From contig DAOVRZ010000018.1 of the NCBI GenBank assembly GCA_030627905.1, positions 1 to 64,000 on the forward strand: 64,000 nucleotides of DNA, written 5' to 3'. Positions 16,556 to 25,086 of the stretch are shown here, in pieces. The notes under the pieces are model-generated. The model saw only the letters and a list, made by a program, of their open reading frames with translations, had not been told where the DNA came from and did not search any database. Position 1 is the stretch's first letter. Each line of letters opens with the position of its first letter. The DNA is from JAGMES01 sp023128035. Its GTDB lineage: Bacteria > Bacillota > Halanaerobiia > DY22613. The translations under genes were made by a program, and so were the position numbers.

Positions 16556-18613
16556 TTAATTTTCCTTTTTTTGATTTTCCAGAGGAAGATATACTTCTGT
16601 AGATTCTTCATTCTCTATAAAAGTCGATTGCATTATCGTTATCTCCAGAGTTAAACTTCCTTCTAACACATAATCTGTATTAAAAATCTCACTTATGAAT
16701 TGACTAATCTCTTCTTTGTCAGATGATGTACTTTCTGATTCTTCTGAATGACTCAGTTCAATTTGCATTTGTAATTCTAAAGAATCACTATCTAACCTTT
16801 CTTTTTCCGTTTCGGAAACCACAACTTCATCTGATTCATCCATACTATCAACAGTTTCCAGCACATCAATATAATAAGGAATAATTTCAATAACCAGATC
16901 ATTATTTTTAGGTTGTTTTAAATAAACATCTAATAGCTCATTTAGATGTTTATAATGTTCTGCTATCACCTGATCTGTTTGGTTTGTCTCTAGAACAGAG
17001 GTTTCCATATCACTATATGCTCCATAAATTCCTCCTGATACAGTGAGAGAAGCTTCCCCTGTCTGAATGTTTTCAGGTATGGGTACCTTGAAAATTTTCG
17101 TAAATAGCTCATCCCTAAAAGGTCTAAATGTAACTTGAACATCTGCTGTATCTCCAGGCTTCAACTGATCATTTAACAATTTCACTTCTTCAATAATTGC
17201 CATTTGACGTTGACGTGCTACCTGAATATCGACACTGATACTGGCTAGATTCACTTTCTTGAAAGGGTTATTTACTATCATTGATAGAATATTGTATATG
17301 TCATTAAGAGAATTAGCAGCTATATCACTACCGCTATAATACATATTACTAAATGAAACCATTCTATCTGGTAAATTATCCCCTATTATTTGCAGATACA
17401 TCGTCGAAGTGCCAAATCCCTTCCGATCAATGGCAATATCTATAGTTTGTAAAATCGAATTAATGGCTAAAGAGACCAATAACTCTTCATCACGAATTAC
17501 TTGAAACTGAATCTCTTGCATTTTATCTACGTCTAAATCATAAATATTGATATTAAAAGGAATGATTTTTGGTAATCTATCTATCCTACCTCCAATAGCA
17601 GCATTTCTATCCTGAGTAATAACTCCTATTGGTTCCAACGGAACCCCCAATTTAAAAGGCATATTAAGTTGATCAATAACAGTCAAAATTTTTGCTCCTG
17701 ATAGAAAATACTCTACATCTCCTAAAGAGAGAAATGGATGACCAAATGCTAAAATTTTATTATCCTTGATATAAGTTAAAGTACCAATAGCAGAAACATT
17801 AATATCTCCTCTAACTAACTGAACTGCAATAGCACTTCCTGGCTCAACTGTATACTTCTGATCACCTGAAAGGCTCCCTCCGCCAGTCTTTACGGGTATA
17901 AAATCAAAACGCTCTAAGTCTTGCATCAGGCGTTCCAAAGCTCTTCCAGTTAAACCACTCACCTGCAATGGCGTGTTTACCGGATAAGCTACAAGAGTAT
18001 CATTTGCAAAGTTCCCATTATAAGCAACCTCAAAAGATTTACAAAAATTAATTTGTTTAATCTCCCGACTACCCAGATTAATGGGATCAGATAATTCAAC
18101 CTCTGTCCACTTATCCCTTTTTCCAGAACTGTAAAGACTAGATTTTTCAGGGTCATTATGTCTTAAATCTATCTGAATAGGCTTAACTTTTTTTAGCAAA
18201 TGCTTATCTAGATCAAAAACCTTTAACATACTCTCAATAGGTGTAACCATACCGATAGTGTGGTCAGTTAAACCCCATCCATATCCAATAGCCCCTATTA
18301 GTTTCCCATCTACATATACAGGACTTCCACTCATACCTTCAGCAATTCCTCCAGTTTTTTCAATCACAGGACCACTCACCTGGACTAAAATTAAATCAGT
18401 ACCCTGACCTCTATCTTTAAGAATTCCTAAAATATCGACATCAAATTCTTCAACTGTAAGACCTGAAATAACTGTCTTACCAATTCCTTTCATCCCAACC
18501 TGAACTTCTGCAATTGTCATAATTTCATCTTGTTGATATGCAATTACATTAAATTGCGCAAAATTTAGGATAAGTAATACAAGGACTATTATGACAAATA
18601 ATCTCTTCAACAA
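16556..18613 (-). CDS. Exported protein with SpoIVB-type S55 serine peptidase domain
   Basis: A 685-residue exported protein (signal peptide 1-27). Residues about 30-430 match the SpoIVB peptidase S55 domain: the start MTIAEVQVGMKGIGKTVISG and the active-site segment GGIAEGMSGSPVYVDG with probable nucleophile Ser97 are typical. SpoIVB itself is ~430 residues with a PDZ domain between signal and protease; no PDZ is apparent here and an extra ~250 residues follow, ending in an acidic Ser/Glu-rich tail. It is therefore a relative, not SpoIVB proper. Such proteins are common in Halanaerobiales and other diderms. A TTG start is used (GAGGGTGGG upstream). It follows mbl by 35 bases and ends in its own terminator. 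Role inferred: periplasmic proteolysis linked to spore or envelope formation. Confidence 0.75.
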   Translation of the reverse strand: MLKRLFVIIVLVLLILNFAQFNVIAYQQDEIMTIAEVQVGMKGIGKTVISGLTVEEFDVDILGILKDRGQGTDLILVQVSGPVIEKTGGIAEGMSGSPVYVDGKLIGAIGYGWGLTDHTIGMVTPIESMLKVFDLDKHLLKKVKPIQIDLRHNDPEKSSLYSSGKRDKWTEVELSDPINLGSREIKQINFCKSFEVAYNGNFANDTLVAYPVNTPLQVSGLTGRALERLMQDLERFDFIPVKTGGGSLSGDQKYTVEPGSAIAVQLVRGDINVSAIGTLTYIKDNKILAFGHPFLSLGDVEYFLSGAKILTVIDQLNMPFKLGVPLEPIGVITQDRNAAIGGRIDRLPKIIPFNINIYDLDVDKMQEIQFQVIRDEELLVSLAINSILQTIDIAIDRKGFGTSTMYLQIIGDNLPDRMVSFSNMYYSGSDIAANSLNDIYNILSMIVNNPFKKVNLASISVDIQVARQRQMAIIEEVKLLNDQLKPGDTADVQVTFRPFRDELFTKIFKVPIPENIQTGEASLTVSGGIYGAYSDMETSVLETNQTDQVIAEHYKHLNELLDVYLKQPKNNDLVIEIIPYYIDVLETVDSMDESDEVVVSETEKERLDSDSLELQMQIELSHSEESESTSSDKEEISQFISEIFNTDYVLEGSLTLEITIMQSTFIENEESTEVYLPLENQKKEN

Positions 18614-18648
18614 AATCCCACCCTCTCAATTAATGATTCCGCTCGTAA

Positions 18649-19695
18649 CTAAAAGCTGCGGACCATGGAACGGTTGTTATTGGAGATTAAACTATTTTCA
18701 AGTTTATCAAGATTCTCTAACGCCATCCCTGTGCCAATAGCAACACAAGATAAAGCATCTTCAGCCAAAACCACCGGAATTCTTGCTTCTTCGCTTATCA
18801 AGCGATCTAAACCTCTAAGTAAACCGCCTCCTCCTGTTAGCACAAGACCTTTATCTATTATATCAGAAGCCAACTCTGGTGGAGTCTGTTCTAAAACACG
18901 TTTGACTGAAGATATGATAGATTGAACTGGCTCAAATAAGGCATCATATATCTCCTGCGGAGTCAAGGTAATATTTTTAGGCAAACCACTCATTATATCC
19001 CGACCACGTACATCATATGTAGTATCTTCTTGAACATTTGGGTGAGCAGTACCAATGGCAATTTTTACTTCTTCTGCTGTCCGCTCTCCAATCAAAAGAT
19101 TATAGTGAGATTTGACATAACGAATAATGGCTTCATCAAACTTATCGCCACCAATCCGTAATGATTCACTTACTACTATACCTCCCAAGGAAATAACCGC
19201 AATATCACATGTCCCTCCACCAATATCAACAATCATATTTCCATAAGGTTCATGGATTGGTAAACCAGCACCAATTGCTGCTGCTAACGGTTCTTCAATT
19301 AAAAAAACTCTCTTAGCACCAACTTGCATGGCAGCTTCAATAACTGCCCTCTGTTCAACACCAGTTACATTTACTGGCACACAAACCATTATTAATGGCT
19401 TAGCTAAAGAATATTTACCGCAAACTTTTTTTATAAAATATTTAAGCATAATTTCTGTAACTTCAAAATCAGCAATAACACCTTCCCGTAACGGACGAAT
19501 TGCAACAATATTCCCAGGGGTTCTCCCTAACATTCTTCTTGCTTCTTCACCTACAGCATAAACTCGTTTGGTTCCCTTTTCCATAGCCACAACAGAAGGT
19601 TCCTTCATTACTATACCTTTACCTTTTTCATAAACTAAAATTGAAGCTGTTCCCAAGTCTATTCCGATCTTCTTTGATATAGATAAACCAAACAT
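18649..19695 (-). CDS. mbl: Rod-shape protein Mbl (MreB family actin)
   Basis: Bacterial actin that directs side-wall peptidoglycan synthesis. The 348 residues carry the actin-fold nucleotide motifs: phosphate 1 (IGIDLGTASILVYEKGKGIV), phosphate 2 (NMIVDIGGGTCDIAVISLGG, about residue 155) and adenosine (LVLTGGGGLLRGLD, about residue 285). The cysteine in GGGTCDIA replaces the more usual Thr/Glu. An N-terminal amphipathic helix (MFGLSISK) may bind membrane. The spoIIID-mbl order is the standard one in Bacillus and clostridia, so mbl is a better name than mreB. It lies about 127 bases after spoIIID. Confidence 0.92.
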   Translation of the reverse strand: MFGLSISKKIGIDLGTASILVYEKGKGIVMKEPSVVAMEKGTKRVYAVGEEARRMLGRTPGNIVAIRPLREGVIADFEVTEIMLKYFIKKVCGKYSLAKPLIMVCVPVNVTGVEQRAVIEAAMQVGAKRVFLIEEPLAAAIGAGLPIHEPYGNMIVDIGGGTCDIAVISLGGIVVSESLRIGGDKFDEAIIRYVKSHYNLLIGERTAEEVKIAIGTAHPNVQEDTTYDVRGRDIMSGLPKNITLTPQEIYDALFEPVQSIISSVKRVLEQTPPELASDIIDKGLVLTGGGGLLRGLDRLISEEARIPVVLAEDALSCVAIGTGMALENLDKLENSLISNNNRSMVRSF

Positions 19696-19822
19696 TTCAG
19701 CCCTCCTCAGTAAATTATGCGTGATTTAGCAACATTACAGACTAAGTTACATATCTACCCAATAAATTATTCTATATTTCGTCAAGTATATCCTGCTTTT
19801 TTTTCATTTAGTATAAACTTAT

Positions 19823-20077
19823 TCATCTTTTCTCTTGAAGATATTTTTGCCTTGTAGCCTCGCCACCCCGGATGTGACGTTCTGCCTTATTAAATTCTAA
19901 TATTTTTTTAACCATATCAGATAAATTTTCATCTATCTCATGTAATCTTTCAGTCACATCCTTATGCACCGTACTCTTACTTACACCAAACACTTTCGCT
20001 GCATGTCTTACAGTTGCCCGTGTCTGATATATGTAATTAGCTACTTCCAAAACCCTTTTCTGTATGTAGTCTTTCAT
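19823..20077 (-). CDS. spoIIID: Sporulation transcription factor SpoIIID
   Basis: An 84-residue DNA-binding protein that switches mother-cell gene expression between the SigE and SigK phases. Length and sequence are typical: YIQKRVLEVANYIYQTRATV, then the helix-turn-helix RHAAKVFGVSKSTVHKDVTE, and the conserved RHIRGGEATRQKY tail. Its neighbours, mbl downstream and a SpoIIQ-type gene upstream, match the Firmicutes arrangement. A SigE-like promoter lies at 20113-20140. ATG with GGGGGGA upstream. This is the firmest evidence in the window that the organism can form spores. Confidence 0.96.
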   Translation of the reverse strand: MKDYIQKRVLEVANYIYQTRATVRHAAKVFGVSKSTVHKDVTERLHEIDENLSDMVKKILEFNKAERHIRGGEATRQKYLQEKR

Positions 20078-20112
20078 AAAAATCCCCCCTACCCCTACAT
20101 GATACTACTCTA

Positions 20113-20140
20113 TGTATATGAAGGGTTGGAGGAAATATTC
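20113..20140 (-). promoter_or_regulatory. Possible SigE-type sporulation promoter of spoIIID
   Basis: On the minus strand GAATATT (20134-20140) and CATATACA (20113-20120) are 13 bases apart, close to the mother-cell SigE consensus (ATATT, 13-15 bases, CATACAAT). The site lies 36 bases upstream of the start codon, as expected for a spoIIID promoter. Confidence 0.45.
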
Positions 20141-20147
20141 CGTAATA

Positions 20148-20262
20148 TGATTAGTCCACAAAAAGTATTTTAGTCGCACTTGCATACCATATAAAGTATT
20201 GACACCGCCATTTCAATACTTTATATGGTATGCAAGTGCGACTACTTTTTGTGGGCTAATCA
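20148..20262. repeat. 115-bp palindromic element upstream of spoIIID
   Basis: The two arms (about 20148-20201 and 20213-20262) are inverted copies of about 50 bases (TGATTAGTCCACAAAAAGTA at one end) with one mismatch and a 5-base insertion in the left arm. They flank a short centre around ACCGCC. No open frame inside. It has the look of a miniature inverted-repeat element. Each arm combines a TTGACA or TTGAAA with TATATG 17 bases away in the other arm, so it could act as an outward promoter. It sits just upstream of the SigE-like spoIIID promoter. Confidence 0.8.
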
Positions 20263-20284
20263 TAATATATATTCAGAAGTTAAG

Positions 20285-21130
20285 TTATGGTAAATATTCG
20301 ACCGGATTAGTTAACTCCCCATTTTGGCGTATTTCGAAATGGAGATGAGGTTCAATGGCTGTTGTACTCTGTCCGATTTTTCCTAATTTCTGACCTTTCG
20401 CTATTTGATCTCCTATTCTAACATTTACTTCGCTTATTTGGCCATATGTGGTTGTCCAACCATCACCATGTTCCAAAATAACTATCATAACTTCTTTATC
20501 AGTTTCCTTAATTTGTTTCACTTTACCAGATTCTGAAGCCATCACCAAATCACCTTTTTTGCATCTTAAGTCTACCCCTTGATGAAACTTCCACACCTCT
20601 AGAATCGGATGATAATACCAACCAAAATTAGTAATAATCGCACCCTCACGCTGCAATGGATAAATAATCGCTAAAACAAACGATTCTTCTGCGTTTATAG
20701 GCGACGATCCACTTTTTAAAGGATCGCTAATTATTTTAGTGGCAAGTTGTGCTGGCTCATCTTCTATGGTTTCTTCTAATACTGCCTGATTATTAGGGAA
20801 CTCAAGTGATAAACTTTCAGTACTAAGTTCTACTTGTGGTAATGAGGGCACTTGAACTTGAAGTTCACCTATTTCATCAAATATTACATTCTTCGTATCA
20901 TTAAAAATAGGAGGGTCTGCTAAATCTGTTTGTTGAGATCCATTAAGAAATAAGGCAATTAAAGTAATTGAACAAATTCCAACTACAATAATTAAGGATG
21001 ACCATAAACGTTTTGGAATTTTTCTATACCTCTTAGAGACTCCGATCATTGTTTCCTTTAACTTTAATCGCAACATGTGTTGGTCTTTCGTAATATGAAA
21101 AGGCAAACGTTCCTTTTTACTTTTTACCAA
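20285..21130 (-). CDS. spoIIQ: SpoIIQ-like LytM/M23 zinc endopeptidase
   Basis: A membrane-anchored peptidase of about 281 residues. A TTG (21128-21130) is the best start: GGAGGTG lies 6 bases before it, while the longer GTG frame would bury that site. One membrane helix (about residues 48-68) is followed by a linker and a C-terminal M23 domain with the zinc ligands present (HQGVDL and HLHFE), so it should be active, as in clostridial SpoIIQ and unlike B. subtilis SpoIIQ. Position immediately before spoIIID and after spoIID supports the assignment to the engulfment SpoIIQ-SpoIIIAH complex. A possible SigF-like element (GTATA, 14 bases, GGTGAAAATA) lies at 21149-21177 but leaves almost no leader. 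Confidence 0.8.
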   Translation of the reverse strand: MVKSKKERLPFHITKDQHMLRLKLKETMIGVSKRYRKIPKRLWSSLIIVVGICSITLIALFLNGSQQTDLADPPIFNDTKNVIFDEIGELQVQVPSLPQVELSTESLSLEFPNNQAVLEETIEDEPAQLATKIISDPLKSGSSPINAEESFVLAIIYPLQREGAIITNFGWYYHPILEVWKFHQGVDLRCKKGDLVMASESGKVKQIKETDKEVMIVILEHGDGWTTTYGQISEVNVRIGDQIAKGQKLGKIGQSTTAIEPHLHFEIRQNGELTNPVEYLP

Positions 21131-21190
21131 AATTATCACCTCCATAACTATTTTCACCAGTTATGAAGAGTTTATACTGGAAAAAAATAA

Positions 21191-21225
21191 AAAAAACCTT
21201 GCTTTATATCAAAAGCAAGGTTTTT
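21191..21225 (-). terminator. Terminator after the small coupled genes
   Basis: AAAAACCTTGCTTT pairs with AAAGCAAGGTTTTT around a short loop, with T runs on the minus strand. It separates the two small genes downstream of spoIID from the spoIIQ-like gene. Confidence 0.85.
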
Positions 21226-21256
21226 AAAAAAATATATACCTTTGTAACTATTCAAA

Positions 21257-21433
21257 TTACTTCACTTCAAATTTACTGACTAACTCTTTCCGACTCATTC
21301 TAGGATAATATCGTTGAACTACATCTACCATGTCAATGGTTCCTTTTTGAACCATTTCATATAACTCGCCAGGAGAAGCTTTTTTTAAATATGAAACATT
21401 TACACGATTTCTCTTTGGAGTTTTTCTTTTCAT
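21257..21433 (-). CDS. 58-residue basic protein, unknown
   Basis: A short gene with a very strong ribosome binding site (GGGGGGAGAG, 4 bases before ATG 21431-21433). The product starts with a basic stretch (MKRKTPKRNRVNVSYLKKAS) and continues as probable helices (PGELYEMVQKGTIDMVDVVQ, then RYYPRMSRKELVSKFEVK). The repeated pattern of short helices with basic ends suggests nucleic-acid or protein binding. Its ATG overlaps the TGA of the upstream gene (ATGA), a sign of coupled translation. No family recognised; terminator 30 bases downstream. Confidence 0.6.
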   Translation of the reverse strand: MKRKTPKRNRVNVSYLKKASPGELYEMVQKGTIDMVDVVQRYYPRMSRKELVSKFEVK

Positions 21434-21726
21434 ATACTCTCCCCCCCATTTTCTAAATAAATTTTCTCTACTTCTCTCCTATAGCAACCGATTGCAAATC
21501 CAAATAAACTTGCAAGGTCATTAAATAAAATTTTTAATATCGGATAATCAAAGTTAAAACACTCTCCCTTACTAATAAGCCCAATAAACACCTTATACTC
21601 CAATATTTTCAGAGAAGTATCAGCAGAAATTGCATTTCTATATTCGTTATGTTTATCATTAATTCGAATAACATTTGGAAAAGGTTTTTTATTATATAAA
21701 GTTCTAGCTTGACTGATTATACTCAA
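21430..21726 (-). CDS. 98-residue protein of unknown function
   Basis: The frame lies directly after spoIID (7 bases) and overlaps the next small gene by 4 bases (ATGA). The only start is a TTG at 21724-21726 with no clear ribosome binding site, so it may depend on read-through coupling from spoIID, or the true start may lie elsewhere. The product has a hydrophobic stretch (ILKILFNDLASLFGFAIGCY, about 62-82) that could be a membrane helix or a buried core. No family recognised. Composition is like its neighbours. Confidence 0.45.
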   Translation of the reverse strand: MSIISQARTLYNKKPFPNVIRINDKHNEYRNAISADTSLKILEYKVFIGLISKGECFNFDYPILKILFNDLASLFGFAIGCYRREVEKIYLENGGESI

Positions 21727-21733
21727 ACTATTA

Positions 21734-22729
21734 TTATTTTAGCAATCCAAATTGAATCCCAGAATAGTAAAACTTAAGAATCTCCTTATACTGTTTTCCT
21801 TCCATTGCCAATCCATTTGCACCATATTGGCTCATCCCTACCCCATGGCCATTCCCATAAGTAGTAAATTTCAGACCTTCAGCTATTACTTCCAACTCAA
21901 ACTTTGTAGATGTCAATCCCAATTTTACTCTTACATCCTGACCATCAAAGATTTTGCTATCAATTCTAATCTGTAAAATTCGACCAGTTGAACTCATCTC
22001 CAAAATATCTAATAATCCAGAATCCCCTTGAGTAAGTTTCATCTCATTTATATTTTGTCCTTCCTGAATCCTCTGGGCCAGATTTGTGCCTAGAGATTGA
22101 TCTAATTCTAACCAGGAAAAAGTTTTTTCATGCAAATAATTAGTAGCTTCCAGATCATAATTTGAGCTAACACTTTTTAAATAAGGAACAGGGTTACCCC
22201 ACACGTTAGCAGCATCTTCAGTTTGCCCACCACTATTAGAATGATAAAGGGCATCAATCAAATCTCCCTGATAAACCAAAACCTCTCCAGAAGTCTTTTC
22301 TACAGCCTGGGAAATTTTATTCCAGTACAATAAATAGTTAAATAAACCCCATTTTTTCTGCAATTCGTCTTTGCTGGCCCAGGCCTGCCCAGTTCTATAA
22401 TCAGTACTGATCACTGCTTCGGAATCTTCTGAAATTTTTTGATTATATTTGAGTCGGCGTGCAACATAAGTTCTAGCAACTACTGCTTGAGCCTTCAAAG
22501 CTTCTATCTCAAAACTTGCGGGCATCTCCGCAGCTACAACTCCCTTAATATATTCCTCTAGCTCCATAGCCTGAACGTAATTTTCCTGGTTGTTAAAGAC
22601 TTTGATCACTGACCCGCGAGGTTTTTTTAATTCAGAATCATTAATTGTGCAACCTCTAACCATTAAAGTAGGTATGATAATCACTATTATAGAAATAATG
22701 ATCAAAAGTGATACTAAAAAATTTCTCAT
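21734..22729 (-). CDS. spoIID: Stage II sporulation protein D (SpoIID/LytB family)
   Basis: Lytic transglycosylase that degrades septal peptidoglycan during engulfment, in a complex with SpoIIM and SpoIIP. The ATG at 22727-22729 is chosen because GGGGAGGAG lies 10 bases before it and inside the longer frame. The 331-residue protein has one N-terminal membrane helix, then the SpoIID domain: VAAEMPASFEIEALKAQAVV with the catalytic Glu in this segment, ARTYVARRL, HSNSGGQTEDAANVWG and the ending GNGHGVGMSQYGANG. All hallmarks are intact. It lies between murA and small unknown genes; in clostridia spoIID often follows murA, as here. Confidence 0.93.
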   Translation of the reverse strand: MRNFLVSLLIIISIIVIIIPTLMVRGCTINDSELKKPRGSVIKVFNNQENYVQAMELEEYIKGVVAAEMPASFEIEALKAQAVVARTYVARRLKYNQKISEDSEAVISTDYRTGQAWASKDELQKKWGLFNYLLYWNKISQAVEKTSGEVLVYQGDLIDALYHSNSGGQTEDAANVWGNPVPYLKSVSSNYDLEATNYLHEKTFSWLELDQSLGTNLAQRIQEGQNINEMKLTQGDSGLLDILEMSSTGRILQIRIDSKIFDGQDVRVKLGLTSTKFELEVIAEGLKFTTYGNGHGVGMSQYGANGLAMEGKQYKEILKFYYSGIQFGLLK

Positions 22730-22829
22730 TAAAACCAAACTCCTCCCCAGCAAATGAATAAGTCCTTTACTATCTTATTCTTGCTAGAGAAGGGTTAGAC
22801 CAAAAAAAACAAACAGAGTCATACCTGTT

Positions 22830-22941
22830 TTCAACGACATTTCAGAAGGCGAGTCCCCTCCTCTATAGATGGGGGTGTAAACATTAGAATAATTTCAAAA
22901 CTTCAGTGGGAAACGCAAAATCTCCTTCTGAAGTCGTTGAA
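22830..22941. repeat. Divergent hairpin element between murA and spoIID
   Basis: An outer inverted repeat (TTCAACGAC...TTTCAGAAGG against CCTTCTGAAGTCGTTGAA) encloses two inner hairpins: CCCC-CTCTATAGAT-GGGG, and CTTCAG...CTGAAG. The order, and the CTTCAGTGGG core, resemble the ~118-bp repeat family at 10018, 29232 and 43720, but the sequence is clearly diverged and the GAGTTCAC end is missing. It may be an old relative, and probably also acts as the murA terminator region. Confidence 0.45.
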
Positions 22942-22946
22942 CGACT

Positions 22947-24194
22947 TTAACTAATACGTTGAATTTGTGCTCCCACACTCCTTAACTTTTCTTCAATTTT
23001 CTCATAGCCTCGTTCAATATGATAAATTTCGCTGACTTCAGTCTCTCCCTGAGCTACCAAACCTGCTAAAATCAAAGCAGCACCCGCACGTAGATCTGTC
23101 GCTGTAACTTTAGCACCTGTCAGCTCAGTTGGCTTAACTAATGCTGTTCGTCCATCTAACTTAATATTTGCTCCCATTCTTTTTAACTCATCTACATGCA
23201 TAAAACGATTCTCCCAAACTGTTTCAATGACCAAGCTTGAGTCGTTAACCTGAGTCAAGAGAGCCATCATCTGTGCTTGTAAATCTGTAGGGAATCCAGG
23301 ATGTGGAAGAGTCTTTACATCCACACCTTTTAATGGCTGCCTAGCAGTTACTCGTACTCCTTCAATCTTTTCTTCAACCTCTACACCCATCTCAATCAAC
23401 TTTGCAATCAAAGGTTTTAAATGTTCACTCAAAACATTTCGAACAAAAATATCACCTTGGGTAATAGCTGCTGCAATCATATAAGTTCCAGCTTCAATTC
23501 GATCTGGAATAATCCGATGTTCTACGCCATGTAATTTTTCAACACCTTCGACTTTAATTACATCTGTACCCGCGCCACGAATACTAGCACCCGCAAAATT
23601 CAGATAGTTAGCCAGATCAACAATCTCAGGTTCTCGGGCTGAGTTTTCAATGATTGTCTGGCCATCTGCCCTCGTAGCTGCGAGTAATATATTTATTGTA
23701 GCTCCAACACTAGGGTAATCTAAATAAATTTTTGCTCCTTTTAATTTTTCAGCTCTAACTTCTACAGTGCCATGATCCATAAAAACTTCAGCACCCATTG
23801 CACGGAAACCTTTCAAATGAAGATCAATAGGCCGATTCCCAATCTGACATCCCCCTGGTAAAGCACATCGAGCACGCCCCAAACGCGGCAATAATGCCCC
23901 AAGAGTGTAATATGATGCTCTTAGTTTACGAACCAATTCATAAGGTGCTTCAAAAGTATTTATACTGTTAGGGTTAATCCGCATCTCATTATTAGCCAAA
24001 GTAACTTTTGCACCTAGAGATTCCAAGATATTTTTAAAGTTATATATATCTCGCAAATGAGGTATATCTTTCAAAACACTTTCACCATCAGCAAGAAGTG
24101 TGGCACAAACAATCGGTAATGCTGCATTTTTAGCTCCACTTACAAGTATCTCTCCCATAAGTGGCTTCCCACCAGTTATCATTATTCTTTCCAT
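22947..24194 (-). CDS. murA: UDP-N-acetylglucosamine 1-carboxyvinyltransferase MurA
   Basis: Catalyses the first committed step of peptidoglycan synthesis, transfer of enolpyruvate from PEP to UDP-GlcNAc; target of fosfomycin. The 415-residue protein has both EPSP-synthase-like domains. The catalytic Cys is present in ALPGGCQIGNRPIDLHL (Cys116), so fosfomycin sensitivity would be expected. The N-terminal GGKPLMGEILVSGAKNAALP is typical. ATG 24192-24194 is preferred, since GAGGAGG lies just upstream of an in-frame TTG that is too close to it. It lies directly before spoIID, a clostridial arrangement. Confidence 0.96.
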   Translation of the reverse strand: MERIMITGGKPLMGEILVSGAKNAALPIVCATLLADGESVLKDIPHLRDIYNFKNILESLGAKVTLANNEMRINPNSINTFEAPYELVRKLRASYYTLGALLPRLGRARCALPGGCQIGNRPIDLHLKGFRAMGAEVFMDHGTVEVRAEKLKGAKIYLDYPSVGATINILLAATRADGQTIIENSAREPEIVDLANYLNFAGASIRGAGTDVIKVEGVEKLHGVEHRIIPDRIEAGTYMIAAAITQGDIFVRNVLSEHLKPLIAKLIEMGVEVEEKIEGVRVTARQPLKGVDVKTLPHPGFPTDLQAQMMALLTQVNDSSLVIETVWENRFMHVDELKRMGANIKLDGRTALVKPTELTGAKVTATDLRAGAALILAGLVAQGETEVSEIYHIERGYEKIEEKLRSVGAQIQRIS

Positions 24195-24342
24195 AACCAA
24201 GCCTCCTCTAATAAATCTATCATCTAATTTCCTTACTGCAATTTTTAATTAGAATCCCAGTGTATATTATGCATATAGTAAAATTTTCGTCACAAAACCA
24301 TGAATTCCTTTAACTTTAATCTAATTTAACAATGAATTATTT

Positions 24343-24894
24343 TCATAAACATCCTTTACATTTCATACCAAAAAATGATTCTGTCCATGACATCATTTGA
24401 TAGTTAACTAATTCATCAGGACAAAGTTTTTTTAGTTGATTCCAACAACTTTTACAGATTTTTTCATCAACAGCGGTAATTAAATTTTCAGATAACCCTA
24501 ATTTAATTAAGTGTTCTTTCCGATCTGGTAAAAAAATTTCATCTTTGTCTACTGCTCTAAAACTAACTACAACCAAACCAATCTCACCTTTTAATTTAGG
24601 TGAATCTACACGTTTAAATGCAATTTTTTTCTCCCGTGCTAGTTTGAGATAATCCTTGGCGCGTTCTAAATCAATATCTCGGAGTAAAATCAATTTATTA
24701 GCCTTTGAGTCACATAATACCTTGAGAACTTCAGAATAAACTCCTGGTTCTTCAACTTGGTCTATTGTTAACGCGATCAATACACGCTCACGGAATTCAC
24801 CTAAATATCTAGCGCGTTCTTCGGGTCTTAATTCTGGCTTTCCAAATGCAGCCGTTTCCACCCTCTTTTCTAACTTTGATTTCTCGTTCATCAT
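24343..24894 (-). CDS. YueI-like DUF1694 protein with C-terminal cysteine cluster
   Basis: About 183 residues. The core GKPELRPEERARYLGEFRER, followed by VLIALTIDQV and LILLRDIDLERAKDYLKLAR, matches the DUF1694 (YueI) family, cytoplasmic proteins related in fold to ribosomal L7Ae-like proteins and of unclear function. The last 45 residues carry CKSC, a middle Cys (LCPDEL) and a final CKGC: five cysteines in two CxxC pairs plus one, which looks like a metal or iron-sulfur site. I do not recall this tail from B. subtilis YueI. ATG start with AGGAGG 6 bases upstream. Stands alone between murA and a divergent transporter gene. Confidence 0.75.
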   Translation of the reverse strand: MMNEKSKLEKRVETAAFGKPELRPEERARYLGEFRERVLIALTIDQVEEPGVYSEVLKVLCDSKANKLILLRDIDLERAKDYLKLAREKKIAFKRVDSPKLKGEIGLVVVSFRAVDKDEIFLPDRKEHLIKLGLSENLITAVDEKICKSCWNQLKKLCPDELVNYQMMSWTESFFGMKCKGCL

Positions 24895-25086
24895 CAATTT
24901 CCTCCTATGAGATAAAGATTTATATTTATTGTGTCCTATAAAATGTAATATTATTCCTTGTTGTTAAAACTCTTACTCTTAATCGACATTTCCCGGGAAA
25001 TACATACCAATTCTTAATCAAAAACTCTTCCATATAGTAAATTTCCATGTTATCATATGTATATATCGAATTGAGGAGGTTTCTCT

